NCBI RefSeq assembly: GCF_036345915.1
Contig: NZ_CP107785.1
Span: 1,984,001 to 2,048,000, forward strand
DNA length: 64,000 bases
Direction of reading: 5' to 3'
Source of the DNA: Nocardia sp. NBC_00565
Lineage (GTDB): Bacteria; Actinomycetota; Actinomycetes; Mycobacteriales; Mycobacteriaceae
Below the pieces are notes generated by a model, which worked only from the letters and a program-made list of their open reading frames with translations, did no database searches and was not told the DNA's origin. Position 1 is the first letter of the stretch. Each line of letters opens with the position of its first letter. The translations under genes and the position numbers were made by a program. This document shows positions 9,129 through 18,537 of this stretch, in pieces.

Positions 9129-10022
9129 TTACAGTCCGAAGCTACCCGGACCGCGCCTGCGCAGGTACTTTTCGAATTCGGCGGCGATCGCGTCACCGTC
9201 GATCTTGGCCATCGCGTCGTTCAGATCGACGGCCGCGTCGCCACGCTCCTCGAGTGAGCGCACATACTCGCTGATCTCGTCGTCGCCGACGGTCATCTCG
9301 TTGACGGCGTTCTCCCAGTCCTCGGCCTGCTTGGGCAGCTCACCGAGTGGCACCTCGATATCGAGCACATCCTCGACGCGGTGCAGCAGCGCGATCGTCG
9401 CCTTCGGATTCGGCGGCTGCGAGACATAATGGGGGACCGCGGCCCAGAAGGACACCGCGGGCACGCCCGCTTTCACACACTGATCCTGCAGTACACCGGT
9501 GATCCCGGTCGGCCCCTCGTAGCGGGTCTGCTCCAGGTTGAACCGCTCCGCGGCTTCCTTGCTGTACGCCGATCCGGTGACCGGCACCGGGCGGGTGTGC
9601 GGGGTGTCGGCGAGCAGCGCGCCCAGAATGACGACGGTCTGCACGCCCAGCTGTTCGATGAACTCGAGCAGATCAGCGCAGAAGCTGCGCCAGCGCATAT
9701 TGGGTTCGATACCGCGCAGCAGCACGATGTCGCGGTCGCTGCCGGGCGGCGAGCAGACCGAGAGCATGGTGGCGGGCCACTGGATTTCCCTGGTCACACC
9801 GTCGACCTGACGTACCGTCGGACGGTTGACCTGGTAGTCGTAGTAGTCCTCGGAGTCGAGTTCGGCCAGCGGCTCGGCATCCCAGATCAGTTCCAGATGC
9901 TCGACGGCACCGCTAGCCGCATCACCCGCGTCGTTCCAGCCTTCGAAGGCGGCGACCAGCACGGGATCGCGCAATGTCGGCAGTTCCGGCTCGGGTGACA
10001 CCGGAGATTCACTGGAGTTCAC
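9129..10022 (-). CDS. PAC2-family protein (proteasome assembly chaperone-like)
   Basis: 297 residues from a GTG at 10022 (VNSSESPVSPEPELPTLRDP). An ATG 60 bases further upstream is in frame but adds an arginine-rich stretch that looks non-coding. The core has the PAC2 signature: LVAAFEGWNDAGDAASGAVE near the N-terminus, IVLLRGIEPNMRW, and the later GPTGITGVLQDQC segment. In mycobacteria the homologue (Rv2125) is next to metH, the same order as here. The biochemical role in bacteria is unsettled. It is divergent from metH with about 150 bp between them. The C-terminus is acidic and probably helical. Confidence 0.85.
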   Translation of the reverse strand: MNSSESPVSPEPELPTLRDPVLVAAFEGWNDAGDAASGAVEHLELIWDAEPLAELDSEDYYDYQVNRPTVRQVDGVTREIQWPATMLSVCSPPGSDRDIVLLRGIEPNMRWRSFCADLLEFIEQLGVQTVVILGALLADTPHTRPVPVTGSAYSKEAAERFNLEQTRYEGPTGITGVLQDQCVKAGVPAVSFWAAVPHYVSQPPNPKATIALLHRVEDVLDIEVPLGELPKQAEDWENAVNEMTVGDDEISEYVRSLEERGDAAVDLNDAMAKIDGDAIAAEFEKYLRRRGPGSFGL

Positions 10023-10168
10023 CCCGGTCAGCCTACGGCGTAAGACCACGGTGTGTTGAATTTGTAGCGGTCGGCGCGGCACCTCGATTTCACCTGTCTG
10101 AGTAGGTGTGGACCATCACACCGACATGGTGGCCAAGGGTGTCTCACCCGCCCACTACGCTTGATCAC

Positions 10169-13100
10169 ATGTCTGCGTCCATCCCCGCCGAGTTCGATAC
10201 CACGCTTCTCGACACGCTCCGTCGGCGTGTCGTCATCGGCGACGGTGCGATGGGCACGATGTTACAGGCGGCGGATCTGACCCTGGATGACTTCCGGGGT
10301 CTGGAGGGCTGCAACGAAATTCTCAACGACACCCGCCCGGACGTGCTGCGCAGTATTCATCGCGCGTACTTCGCGGCCGGTGCGGACGCGGTCGAGACCA
10401 ATACCTTCGGCTGCAATCTGCCGAACCTCGCCGACTACGACATCGCCGACCGGATTCGCGATCTGTCCGAGCGCGGCACTCGCCTGGCCCGCGAGGTCGC
10501 CGACGAGATGGGTCCGAGCGCCGACGGCACCCCGCGCTATGTGCTCGGTTCGATGGGGCCGGGCACGAAACTGCCGACGCTGGGTCATGCCCCCTATACC
10601 GCGCTGCGCGACGCCTACACCGAGTCGGCGCTCGGCATGCTCGACGCGGGCGCGGATGCCATCCTGATCGAAACCTGCCAGGACCTGCTGCAGGTCAAGG
10701 CGGCGGTGACCGGCAGCCAGCGTGCGATGGCCCAGCTCGGTCGTCGGATTCCGATCATCACTCACGTCACCGTGGAGACCACCGGCACCATGCTGGTCGG
10801 TAGCGAGATCGGCGCGGCGCTCACCGCGCTGGAGCCGCTCGGCATCGATATGATCGGGTTGAACTGCGCCACCGGGCCGGACGAGATGAGCGAGCATCTG
10901 CGTCATCTGTCCAGGCATGCGACGGTTCCGGTTTCGGTGATGCCCAACGCCGGTCTGCCGGTGCTCGGCGCGAATGGCGCGGAGTACCCGCTCTCACCCG
11001 AGGAACTGGCGATCGCTTTGCGTGGCTTCGTCTCCGAGTTCGGGCTCGCGCTGGTCGGCGGCTGCTGTGGCACCACGCCCGAGCACATCCGGCAGGTCAC
11101 GGCGGCGGTACGCGAGGTGGAGCCGACGCTGCCGCCGCTGGACGCGCGCCGCGAACCGGTGCACGAGCCGAGCGTGTCGAGCATGTACACGGCGGTGCCG
11201 TTCGAACAGGACGCCTCCGTCCTGATGATCGGCGAGCGCACGAATGCCAACGGTTCCAAGGCATTCCGCGATGCCATGCTCGCCGAGGACTGGCAGAAGT
11301 GCCTGGACATCGCCAAGGACCAGACCCGCGACGGCGCGCACATGCTCGACCTGTGTGTGGACTACGTCGGGCGCGACGGCACCAGGGATATGCAGGCCCT
11401 GGCCAGCAGGCTGGCGACCGCCTCGACGCTGCCGATCATGCTCGACTCCACCGAAACCCCGGTCCTGCAGGCCGGTTTGGAGCATCTGGGTGGTCGCTGC
11501 GCGGTCAACTCGGTGAACTACGAGGACGGCGACGGCCCCGAATCGCGGTTCCAGCAGACGATGAAACTGGTCGCCGAGCACGGCGCCGCGGTGGTCGCGC
11601 TGACCATCGATGAGGAGGGCCAGGCCCGCACCGCCGAGAAGAAGGTGGAGATCGCCGAGCGGCTCATCGCCGACATCACCGGCAACTGGGGTCTGCTGGA
11701 GAGCGACATCATCATCGATACGCTGACCTTCACCCTCGGCACCGGCCAGGAGGAGTCGCGGCGCGACGGCATCGAGACCATCGAGGCGATCCGGCTGCTC
11801 AAACAGAAGCATCCGGACGTGCAGACCACCCTCGGCCTGTCGAATATCTCCTTCGGCCTGAACCCGGCCGCGCGCCAGGTGCTGAATTCGGTGTTCATGC
11901 ACGAATGCGTCCAGGCCGGACTGGATTCCGCGATCGTGCACGCCTCCAAGATCCTGCCGATCGCGCGCATTCCGCAGGAGCACCGCGAGACGGCGCTGGA
12001 TCTGGTCTACGACCGCCGCAGTGCGGACTACGACCCGCTGCAGACGCTGATGTCGCTGTTCGAGGGGGTGTCGGCATCGTCGTCGCGGGCCTCGCGCGCC
12101 GAGGAAATGGCCGCGCTGCCGCTGTTCGAGCGCCTGGAGCGCCGGATCGTCGACGGTGAGAAGGCCGGTATGGAGGCCGATCTCGACGCCGCGATGGCCG
12201 AGGTGCCGCCGCTGCGGATCATCAATGAAACGCTGCTGTCGGGCATGAAGACGGTCGGCGAGCTGTTCGGCTCCGGTCAGATGCAGCTGCCGTTCGTACT
12301 GCAGTCGGCCGAGGCGATGAAGGCCGCGGTGGCCTACCTGGAGCCGCATATGGAGGCCACCGACGACAGCGGCAAGGGCCGTATCGTGCTGGCGACCGTC
12401 AAGGGCGACGTGCACGATATCGGCAAGAACCTGGTCGACATCATCCTGTCCAATAATGGCTACGAGGTCGTCAACCTCGGCATCAAACAGCCGATCGCGA
12501 CCATCCTGGACGCGGCCGTCGACAAGAAGGCCGATGTGATCGGCATGTCCGGCCTGCTGGTGAAGTCGACCGTGGTGATGAAGGAGAACCTGGAGGAGCT
12601 CAATACCAAGGGCGTCGCCGACCAGTACCCGGTCCTGCTCGGCGGGGCCGCGCTGACCCGCGCCTACGTCGAGAACGATCTCACCGAGGTCTACCACGGC
12701 GACGTGCACTACGCGCGCGACGCCTTCGAGGGCCTACACCTGATGGACCAGATCATGACCCGCAAGCGCGGCGGCGGTGTCGATCCGGACAGCCCGGAGG
12801 CGATCGCCGAACGCGAGAAGGCGGCCGAACGCAAGGCGCGCCACGAGCGCTCCAAGCGGATCGCCGAACAGCGCAAGGCGGTGGAGGTGCCGATCGAGGT
12901 GCCCGCCCGCTCCGATGTGGCGGCCGATCTGCCGGTCGCGGTGCCGCCGTTCTGGGGTACACGGGTGGTGAAAGGCGTTTCGCTGCAGGAGTATTCGGGG
13001 CTGCTCGATGAGCGTGCGCTGTTCCTCGGACAGTGGGGGCTGCGCGGTCAGCGTGGCGGCGAGGGACCCAGCTACGAGGAGCTGGTGGAGACCGAGGGGC

Positions 13101-13765
13101 GTCCGCGGCTGCGTTATTGGCTGGACCGGCTGTCGACCGAGGGGGTGTTGCAGCACGCGGCGCTGGTGTACGGGTATTTCCCGGCGGTCTCCGAGGGCGA
13201 CGACGTCATCGTGCTGACCGAGCCGAATCCAGATGCGCCGCAGCGCCACCGGTTCACCTTCCCGCGCCAGCAGCGCGACCGTTTCCTCTGCATCGCCGAC
13301 TTCATCCGGTCGCGCGAACGTGCCCGCGAGACCGGCCAGGTCGATGTGCTGCCGTTCCAGCTGGTCACCATGGGCCAGCCGATCGCCGACTTCGCCAATG
13401 AACTGTTCGCGGCCGACAACTACCGCGACTACCTCGAGGTGCATGGCATCGGCGTCCAGCTCACCGAGGCGCTCGCCGAATACTGGCACCGCCGCATCCG
13501 CGAAGAGCTCGTGCTGGAAGGGCATTCGGTCGCCGACTCCGATCCCACGGACGTGCTGGACTACTTCAAACTCGGCTACCGCGGCGCGCGGTACTCCTTC
13601 GGCTACGGTGCCTGTCCGGACCTGGACGATCGTGCGAAGTTGGTGGATCTGCTGGAGGCCGATCGCGTCGGCGTCGTCCTGTCCGAGGAGCTACAGCTGC
13701 ATCCGGAACAGTCCACGGATGCCTTCGTCCTGCTGCATCCGGAAGCGAAGTACTTCAGCGCCTGA
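10169..13765 (+). CDS. metH: Cobalamin-dependent methionine synthase MetH
   Basis: 1198 residues from the ATG at 10169. It transfers methyl from 5-methyltetrahydrofolate to homocysteine through cob(I)alamin, making methionine. All four modules are present: an N-terminal homocysteine/zinc domain with ligands in GLNCATG (Cys233) and GGCCGTT (Cys299, Cys300); a pterin-binding domain from ~350 (IGERTNANGSKAFRDAM); a cap and B12 domain with DVHDIGKN, whose His749 is the lower axial cobalt ligand; and a C-terminal S-adenosylmethionine reactivation domain ending in HPEAKYFSA. An upstream in-frame ATG at 10106 adds a tryptophan-rich tract and was rejected. I see no cobalamin riboswitch in the ~150 bp leader. 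Confidence 0.97.
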   Translation: MSASIPAEFDTTLLDTLRRRVVIGDGAMGTMLQAADLTLDDFRGLEGCNEILNDTRPDVLRSIHRAYFAAGADAVETNTFGCNLPNLADYDIADRIRDLSERGTRLAREVADEMGPSADGTPRYVLGSMGPGTKLPTLGHAPYTALRDAYTESALGMLDAGADAILIETCQDLLQVKAAVTGSQRAMAQLGRRIPIITHVTVETTGTMLVGSEIGAALTALEPLGIDMIGLNCATGPDEMSEHLRHLSRHATVPVSVMPNAGLPVLGANGAEYPLSPEELAIALRGFVSEFGLALVGGCCGTTPEHIRQVTAAVREVEPTLPPLDARREPVHEPSVSSMYTAVPFEQDASVLMIGERTNANGSKAFRDAMLAEDWQKCLDIAKDQTRDGAHMLDLCVDYVGRDGTRDMQALASRLATASTLPIMLDSTETPVLQAGLEHLGGRCAVNSVNYEDGDGPESRFQQTMKLVAEHGAAVVALTIDEEGQARTAEKKVEIAERLIADITGNWGLLESDIIIDTLTFTLGTGQEESRRDGIETIEAIRLLKQKHPDVQTTLGLSNISFGLNPAARQVLNSVFMHECVQAGLDSAIVHASKILPIARIPQEHRETALDLVYDRRSADYDPLQTLMSLFEGVSASSSRASRAEEMAALPLFERLERRIVDGEKAGMEADLDAAMAEVPPLRIINETLLSGMKTVGELFGSGQMQLPFVLQSAEAMKAAVAYLEPHMEATDDSGKGRIVLATVKGDVHDIGKNLVDIILSNNGYEVVNLGIKQPIATILDAAVDKKADVIGMSGLLVKSTVVMKENLEELNTKGVADQYPVLLGGAALTRAYVENDLTEVYHGDVHYARDAFEGLHLMDQIMTRKRGGGVDPDSPEAIAEREKAAERKARHERSKRIAEQRKAVEVPIEVPARSDVAADLPVAVPPFWGTRVVKGVSLQEYSGLLDERALFLGQWGLRGQRGGEGPSYEELVETEGRPRLRYWLDRLSTEGVLQHAALVYGYFPAVSEGDDVIVLTEPNPDAPQRHRFTFPRQQRDRFLCIADFIRSRERARETGQVDVLPFQLVTMGQPIADFANELFAADNYRDYLEVHGIGVQLTEALAEYWHRRIREELVLEGHSVADSDPTDVLDYFKLGYRGARYSFGYGACPDLDDRAKLVDLLEADRVGVVLSEELQLHPEQSTDAFVLLHPEAKYFSA

Positions 13766-14261
13766 CCAACGGTGGCCGCACGAGCTCATGCGTGAGCCGT
13801 GCGGGCATTGCCAGGTCGGCCCAAACAATGCCGACCGGTCTGTTGGTATCTGCGAGCTCGTATCGGACCGGTGCGGACGTTGTGATTCTCGCCGCAGCGA
13901 TCTCGGCTCGGACGGCTGGGTTTCGGATCCGACATGGCCTTGATTACCTCGTGATATGTGTGATCAATTGCGCCGGAAGCGATCGCGCGGCGACACGAGG
14001 GGCCGCGACGCGCGGGTGTTTCCCGGCAGCCGCGCGCGCCTGACCTGGGGTATCGCCATCCGGTCCGCGTGGCGGTGGATGGATGTCGGTCCGGTATGAC
14101 AAAGTCGGAACTGTTGGTACTGCATCCGGGGCAGTCGCGGATGCGAACATTCTGCGGCAATTCGGGTGCAAAGCACTTCAGCGCGTAGCATTTTCGAAAG
14201 ATTTCCGCTTACGCGCGGAGTGCGGGATGACTCGGCGAGCAAGCAGGAGGGGTACAACACG
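13766..14261. other. Intergenic region without a supported gene (496 bp)
   Basis: Between metH and the kinase gene. Several overlapping short frames occur on both strands, but none has a recognisable family, and they share the arginine/serine-rich composition of shadows. The kinase ribosome binding site (GGAGGGG, about 14245) is at the right end. I identify no RNA gene or terminator here. Confidence 0.5.
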
Positions 14262-15929
14262 ATGACGGCGGACCGGTTGATCGCTGGACGGTATCGGCTC
14301 ACGGATCCGATCGGCACGGGTGCCATGGGTGTCGTGTGGCGGGCCACCGACGTTCGGCTGCGACGCACGGTTGCGGTGAAACAGTTGATCCTGGGACCGG
14401 GACTTTCCCGATCGCAGGCACTGGAGGCCAAACTGCGCGCCATGCGCGAGGGGCGCATCGCGGCGCGACTGCATCACCCGAATGCCATCACCGTCTTCGA
14501 TGTCGCCGAAGAGGACGGTCAGCCGTGGCTGGTCATGGAGTACATGGACGCGCCGAGTCTGGCGGCGAAGCTGTCCGGCAAGCGGACCCTGGCCCCGACC
14601 GAGGTGGCCCGCATCGGCGCCCAGGCCGCGGGCGCGCTGGCCGCCGCGCACGACGCCGGCATCATGCACCGAGATGTGAAACCCGCGAATCTGCTGGTCG
14701 CCGACGACGGTACGGTCAAGATCACCGACTTCGGCATCTCGCGCGCCGTCGGCGACGTGACCGTCACCGCGACCGGATTCCTGGCGGGTACCCCCGCCTA
14801 CCTCGCGCCGGAGGTGGCGCGCGGCGAGAACCCCGAACCGGCCTCGGATGTCTTCGCACTCGGATCGACGCTCTACGCGGCGGTCGAGGGCACCCCGCCG
14901 TTCGGTGAGGGTGACAACGCCCTGGCGGTGCTGCACGCGGCGGCCCGCGCCCAGGTGCCGCCGCCACGACATGCCGGAGAGCTGGGCCCGGTGCTGATGC
15001 GGCTGCTGGCCGCGTCGATCGACGGCCGGCCGAATATGCGTGAGGCCAAGGCGGCGCTGGAAGCCGTTGCGGCGGGCCGCACGCCGGCGCTGGCGACCAC
15101 GCCCGCGGTGACGAAGGTGATGCCCGCGCCAGGTGCCGTGCCCGACTCCGACGCGGGCGCGACAACGATCTTGAACAAGTCGAGAACCGCGGGGAATTCA
15201 GCGAATGCCGCCGGGATGGTCGGCGCCGCGGCACCGGCCGTCACCGTCGCGCCGCCGCCCGCCCCACCGAAGTCCGGCGGCACCCTGCCCGGCGGTGGCG
15301 GTGGTGGCGAGCAGAGTCGCGGCAGGTTGATCGCGGTGGCCGCGGTCGCGGCGGTGGCGGTGCTCGTCCTGGTGGCGGTGATCGCGTCATCGCTGAAGAA
15401 CGACAACTCGGACAGCACCGCGGTCGGCTCCGCGACGTCCGCACCCGCGGTGAACAACCCCGAGAACAACGCACCGCAGTCGCCGATCGCGATCGAACCG
15501 GGGCAGCCGGAGCCGCAGACACCGCCGACGACCACACCGCCGAGCAGCACGCCGACGCCGACCACGTCGGCCAAGCCGTCGACCTCCGCGCCGCCCACGA
15601 CCACCACCACCCCGTCCGGCCCCGCCACCGCCGACCGGATCTCCCAATTCGTCTACGGCTACTACGGCATGCTGCCCGGCAACGCCCAAGGCGCATGGTC
15701 CCAGCTCACGCCCGCCTATCAGGCCCAGACCGGTGGCTTCGGGTCCTACTCGCAGTTCTGGTCCACGGTCCGTTCGGTGAGCGTGGGGGCCGTCACATCG
15801 AGCGGTGAGAACCGGGCGGTCGTTTCGCTGACCTATAGCCTGAAGAGCGGCTCGACCTCCTCGGAGAACCGTTGGATCCAGGTCGCGTCGGACAACGGGC
15901 GATTGCTGATCGCCGCTTCGGGTCTATAG
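14262..15929 (+). CDS. Transmembrane Ser/Thr protein kinase (PknB/PknD-like)
   Basis: 555 residues from the ATG at 14262, preceded by AGGAGGGG. The kinase domain (~8-275) is complete: glycine loop IGTGAMGVV, catalytic lysine in VAVKQL (Lys40), HRDVKPANLL (136-145), DFG (156-158) and APE (182-184). An alanine/proline-rich linker leads to one membrane helix (~356-378), followed by a Pro/Thr-rich extracellular spacer and a ~100-residue C-terminal domain (ISQFVYGYYGMLPGNAQGAW) resembling the sensor domains of some nocardial kinases. It should phosphorylate cytoplasmic targets in response to an outside signal. The HAD gene starts 19 bp downstream and is probably co-transcribed. Confidence 0.93.
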   Translation: MTADRLIAGRYRLTDPIGTGAMGVVWRATDVRLRRTVAVKQLILGPGLSRSQALEAKLRAMREGRIAARLHHPNAITVFDVAEEDGQPWLVMEYMDAPSLAAKLSGKRTLAPTEVARIGAQAAGALAAAHDAGIMHRDVKPANLLVADDGTVKITDFGISRAVGDVTVTATGFLAGTPAYLAPEVARGENPEPASDVFALGSTLYAAVEGTPPFGEGDNALAVLHAAARAQVPPPRHAGELGPVLMRLLAASIDGRPNMREAKAALEAVAAGRTPALATTPAVTKVMPAPGAVPDSDAGATTILNKSRTAGNSANAAGMVGAAAPAVTVAPPPAPPKSGGTLPGGGGGGEQSRGRLIAVAAVAAVAVLVLVAVIASSLKNDNSDSTAVGSATSAPAVNNPENNAPQSPIAIEPGQPEPQTPPTTTPPSSTPTPTTSAKPSTSAPPTTTTTPSGPATADRISQFVYGYYGMLPGNAQGAWSQLTPAYQAQTGGFGSYSQFWSTVRSVSVGAVTSSGENRAVVSLTYSLKSGSTSSENRWIQVASDNGRLLIAASGL

Positions 15930-15947
15930 ACAGAGGAGACGGATCGA

Positions 15948-16619
15948 GTGACGGCGATACTTGCCGGTGTGCTGTGGGATATGGACGGCACGCTGCTCGA
16001 TTCGGAGAAGCTGTGGGATATCGGCGTGCGCGAACTGGCACGCGCTCATGGCCACGAGATGAGCGCGGAGTTGCGGCACGCGCTGATCGGCGCGTCGGGG
16101 CCGAACGCGCTGCGGCTCATCTTCGACGGCCTCGGCATCGAGCCGACGCCCGAGACGGTGCGGGCCGCGGGCGAATTCATCGATCGGCGGATCACCGAGT
16201 TGATGGCGGGTCCGATTCCGTGGCGTCCCGGTGCGAAGGACGCGCTGTCGCTGGTGCGCACCGCAGGCCTCGCGACCGCGTTGGTCACCAATACCAAGCG
16301 GTCGCTTACAGAATTGGGTCTGGATACCCTCGGCCGCGACTTTTTCGACGTGTCGGTCTGCGGTGACGAGGTCGAGCACGGCAAGCCCGAGCCGGACATC
16401 TATCTGCGCGCCGCCGAACTGCTCGGCGTCGACCCGCGAGACTGTGTGGCATTGGAGGATTCGCCCACCGGCGCGGCCGCGGCCACCGCGGCGGGCTGTG
16501 CGGTGATCGTGATCCCGTGTGAGATACCGGTTTCCGACGCGCCAGGGCGGGTATTCCGAGAATCGTTGGAGGGTTTGACCCTCGAAGATCTGGAAGATGC
16601 TCTGCGCGTTCGTGGTTGA
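15948..16619 (+). CDS. HAD-superfamily hydrolase, subfamily IA
   Basis: 223 residues from a GTG at 15948 with GAGGAG about 10 bases upstream. It has the HAD motifs: WDMDGTLLDS (nucleophile Asp11, acid Asp13), LVTNTKRS (motif II Thr), GKPEPDIYL (motif III Lys) and ALEDSPTG (motif IV acidic pair). The cap between motifs I and II is helical, as in phosphoglycolate-phosphatase/beta-phosphoglucomutase-like enzymes. The substrate cannot be assigned; relatives dephosphorylate small sugar or polyol phosphates. It follows the kinase gene at 19 bp and is separated by ~200 bp from the next gene. Confidence 0.9.
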   Translation: MTAILAGVLWDMDGTLLDSEKLWDIGVRELARAHGHEMSAELRHALIGASGPNALRLIFDGLGIEPTPETVRAAGEFIDRRITELMAGPIPWRPGAKDALSLVRTAGLATALVTNTKRSLTELGLDTLGRDFFDVSVCGDEVEHGKPEPDIYLRAAELLGVDPRDCVALEDSPTGAAAATAAGCAVIVIPCEIPVSDAPGRVFRESLEGLTLEDLEDALRVRG

Positions 16620-16826
16620 GCGTCGCACTGCGCGGCGCCGGGGTGTGTTCGGGACGGATCATGATCATTCGGTCCGTCCGGTTGTGCGCCGACACACCCG
16701 ACCTCGGCATAGCGAGAGTTACTGTGCCGCAACGCAAGTGCGCGCTGCTGGTAGGTGTGACCGTAGTCACCGGCAACTTTCTCGAATCCCGGGCGTGTCG
16801 TCGGCCGCGCCCACCAAAATTACGCC

Positions 16827-17690
16827 ATGGCGGCGACGGGTGTCCTGGACGAGATCGTCGATTCGGCACGGTATCCGCTGGGGGATCCGAACGGTGCCGG
16901 GTGGCAGCAGGCGGTGGCGCGGGCGCGGGCCGAGCTGGCCGCGAGCGGCTGCACCGTGCTGCGGGAGTTCATCCGCCCAGAGCTGATCGAGACTCTGCGC
17001 GCGCAGGGCGAGGCGATGGCACCGGACGCGCATTACAAAGTCGAACGGGTCAACGCCTACAACATTCCGTTGGATACCGAACTGCCGGACGATCATCCGG
17101 GCCGCATCGTGCTGGAACGCGGCAACGCGTTCGTCCCGCGCGATCGCATTTCGCCTGCGGCGCTGATCCATCGGCTCTACACCAGCACGGTGTTCCAACG
17201 CTTCGTCGCGGACTGTTTCGGACTGGCCGAGCTGCACGAATTCGCCGATCCGCTGGCCGGACTGTGTCTGAACGTAGTGTCCCCCGGAATGTCGCACCCC
17301 TGGCACTTCGACACCAACGAATTCACCGTCAGTATGTTGACCCAGCCCGCCGCGGCCGGTGGAATCTTCGAGTACTGCCCGAATATCCGCTCACCCCACG
17401 CCGAGCATCTCGATGACGTGCGCGATGTGCTCACCGGTTCCGGTGCGCGCCTCGTCCAGCGCCTCGAGCTGCGACCCGGCGACCTGCAGTTGTTCCAGGG
17501 CCGCTTCTCACTGCACCGCGTATCACCGGTCGAGGGCGGCACGGCAAGGCATTCGGCGATCTTCGCCTATACCGATCGGCCCGGTGTCATCGGCACCGTG
17601 GAACGCACTCGTCAGCTGTTCGGACGAGTGCTACCCGATCACCTAACCGCCGCGGCCGACGCCGTCCGTGGCGATCGGTTGCTCGACTGA
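16827..17690 (+). CDS. Putative Fe(II)/2-oxoglutarate-dependent oxygenase
   Basis: 287 residues from the ATG at 16827. The double-stranded beta-helix iron triad is visible: HxD in PWHFDTNEF (His160, Asp162) and the distal His in RFSLHRVSP (His230), followed by Arg241 in a position suited to bind 2-oxoglutarate. The aspartate in HxD points to a hydroxylase rather than a halogenase, which would have Gly or Ala there. It is the first of three closely spaced genes (gap of 10 bp to a methyltransferase, which overlaps a carnitine-acyltransferase-like gene). This recalls gamma-butyrobetaine or trimethyllysine hydroxylation in carnitine synthesis, although the sequence is not obviously of that family. 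The substrate is unknown. Confidence 0.7.
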   Translation: MAATGVLDEIVDSARYPLGDPNGAGWQQAVARARAELAASGCTVLREFIRPELIETLRAQGEAMAPDAHYKVERVNAYNIPLDTELPDDHPGRIVLERGNAFVPRDRISPAALIHRLYTSTVFQRFVADCFGLAELHEFADPLAGLCLNVVSPGMSHPWHFDTNEFTVSMLTQPAAAGGIFEYCPNIRSPHAEHLDDVRDVLTGSGARLVQRLELRPGDLQLFQGRFSLHRVSPVEGGTARHSAIFAYTDRPGVIGTVERTRQLFGRVLPDHLTAAADAVRGDRLLD

Positions 17691-17700
17691 GAGGGACGAT

Positions 17701-18537
17701 ATGCCAGCGCCGTTGCATACGACCGGGAAAGCTTCCTTCGACAATATCTACGACCGTCCCGATCCACGCGAATACTACGCCCGGATGTCCGAATTGGACT
17801 ATCGCATACCGGAACTGGCCAAACCGTTCTTCCAGCAACAGATTCGGGAATACCGCGCCCGCGCGCGCGTCGATTCCCCGACCGTCCTCGATATCGGCTG
17901 CTCCTACGGCGTGAATGCGGCACTGCTGCGCCTCGACACCACAATCAGCGATCTGGCCGACCACTACCGGGTCGGCGCGGATGCCGACCACGCCGCACTC
18001 ATCGCGCGCGACCGGGGCCTCGTGGCCGCGCGCGACCAGTTCACCGGCGTTCGCTTCATCGGCATGGACGCCGCCCGACCCGCGCTCGCCTACGCGCGGG
18101 AAGCCGGATTCCTGCACGACACCGTGCACGCCGATCTCGAGGCCGGCGACCCGACCGATGCGCAACGCCGTACGCTGGCGGCCGCGGATATCGTCATCTC
18201 GACCGGCTGTATCGGCTACGTCACCGAGAAGACCGTCAAACGCGTGGCACTGGCGCATCCGCGTCGGCGGCCGTGGATGGCACACTTTGTGCTACGCATG
18301 TTCAGTTTCGAACCGATCGCCGCGGAACTGGCCGCGCTCGGTTACCACACCGAGCGAGCCCCCGGGGTGTTCGAACAACGTAGATTCGCCTCCGACAGTG
18401 AACGCACCCAGGTGCTGAATACCTTGGCCGCCAACGGTATCGACACCGAAGGCCAGGAAAGCACGGGCTGGCTGCTCGCCAACCTGTATATCTCGCGACC
18501 GCTCCAGAACCACGCCGACCCCGAGGACCCGCATTGA
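17701..18537 (+). CDS. Class I SAM-dependent methyltransferase-like protein
   Basis: 278 residues from the ATG at 17701, with a GAGGGA ribosome binding site. The glycine-rich SAM loop VLDIGCSYGVNAALL (62-76) is clear, and a second acidic segment with DIVISTGCIGYV fits motif IV. The N-terminus (ASFDNIYDRPDPREYY) is shared by small-molecule methyltransferases. Its stop overlaps the TTG start of the acyltransferase gene, so the two are translationally coupled. With the upstream oxygenase and downstream acyltransferase it could N-methylate an amino acid to a betaine; that role is inferred from neighbours. Confidence 0.72.
   Translation: MPAPLHTTGKASFDNIYDRPDPREYYARMSELDYRIPELAKPFFQQQIREYRARARVDSPTVLDIGCSYGVNAALLRLDTTISDLADHYRVGADADHAALIARDRGLVAARDQFTGVRFIGMDAARPALAYAREAGFLHDTVHADLEAGDPTDAQRRTLAAADIVISTGCIGYVTEKTVKRVALAHPRRRPWMAHFVLRMFSFEPIAAELAALGYHTERAPGVFEQRRFASDSERTQVLNTLAANGIDTEGQESTGWLLANLYISRPLQNHADPEDPH

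Noticed and set aside
10022..10168. Possible cobalamin riboswitch upstream of metH
   Set aside because: The gap is only ~150 bp, and the conserved B12-box sequence is not seen.
10994..12709. 571-codon open frame antisense to metH
   Set aside because: Antisense of a clear MetH; His/Arg/Gly-rich composition and no recognisable motif. Typical high-GC shadow.
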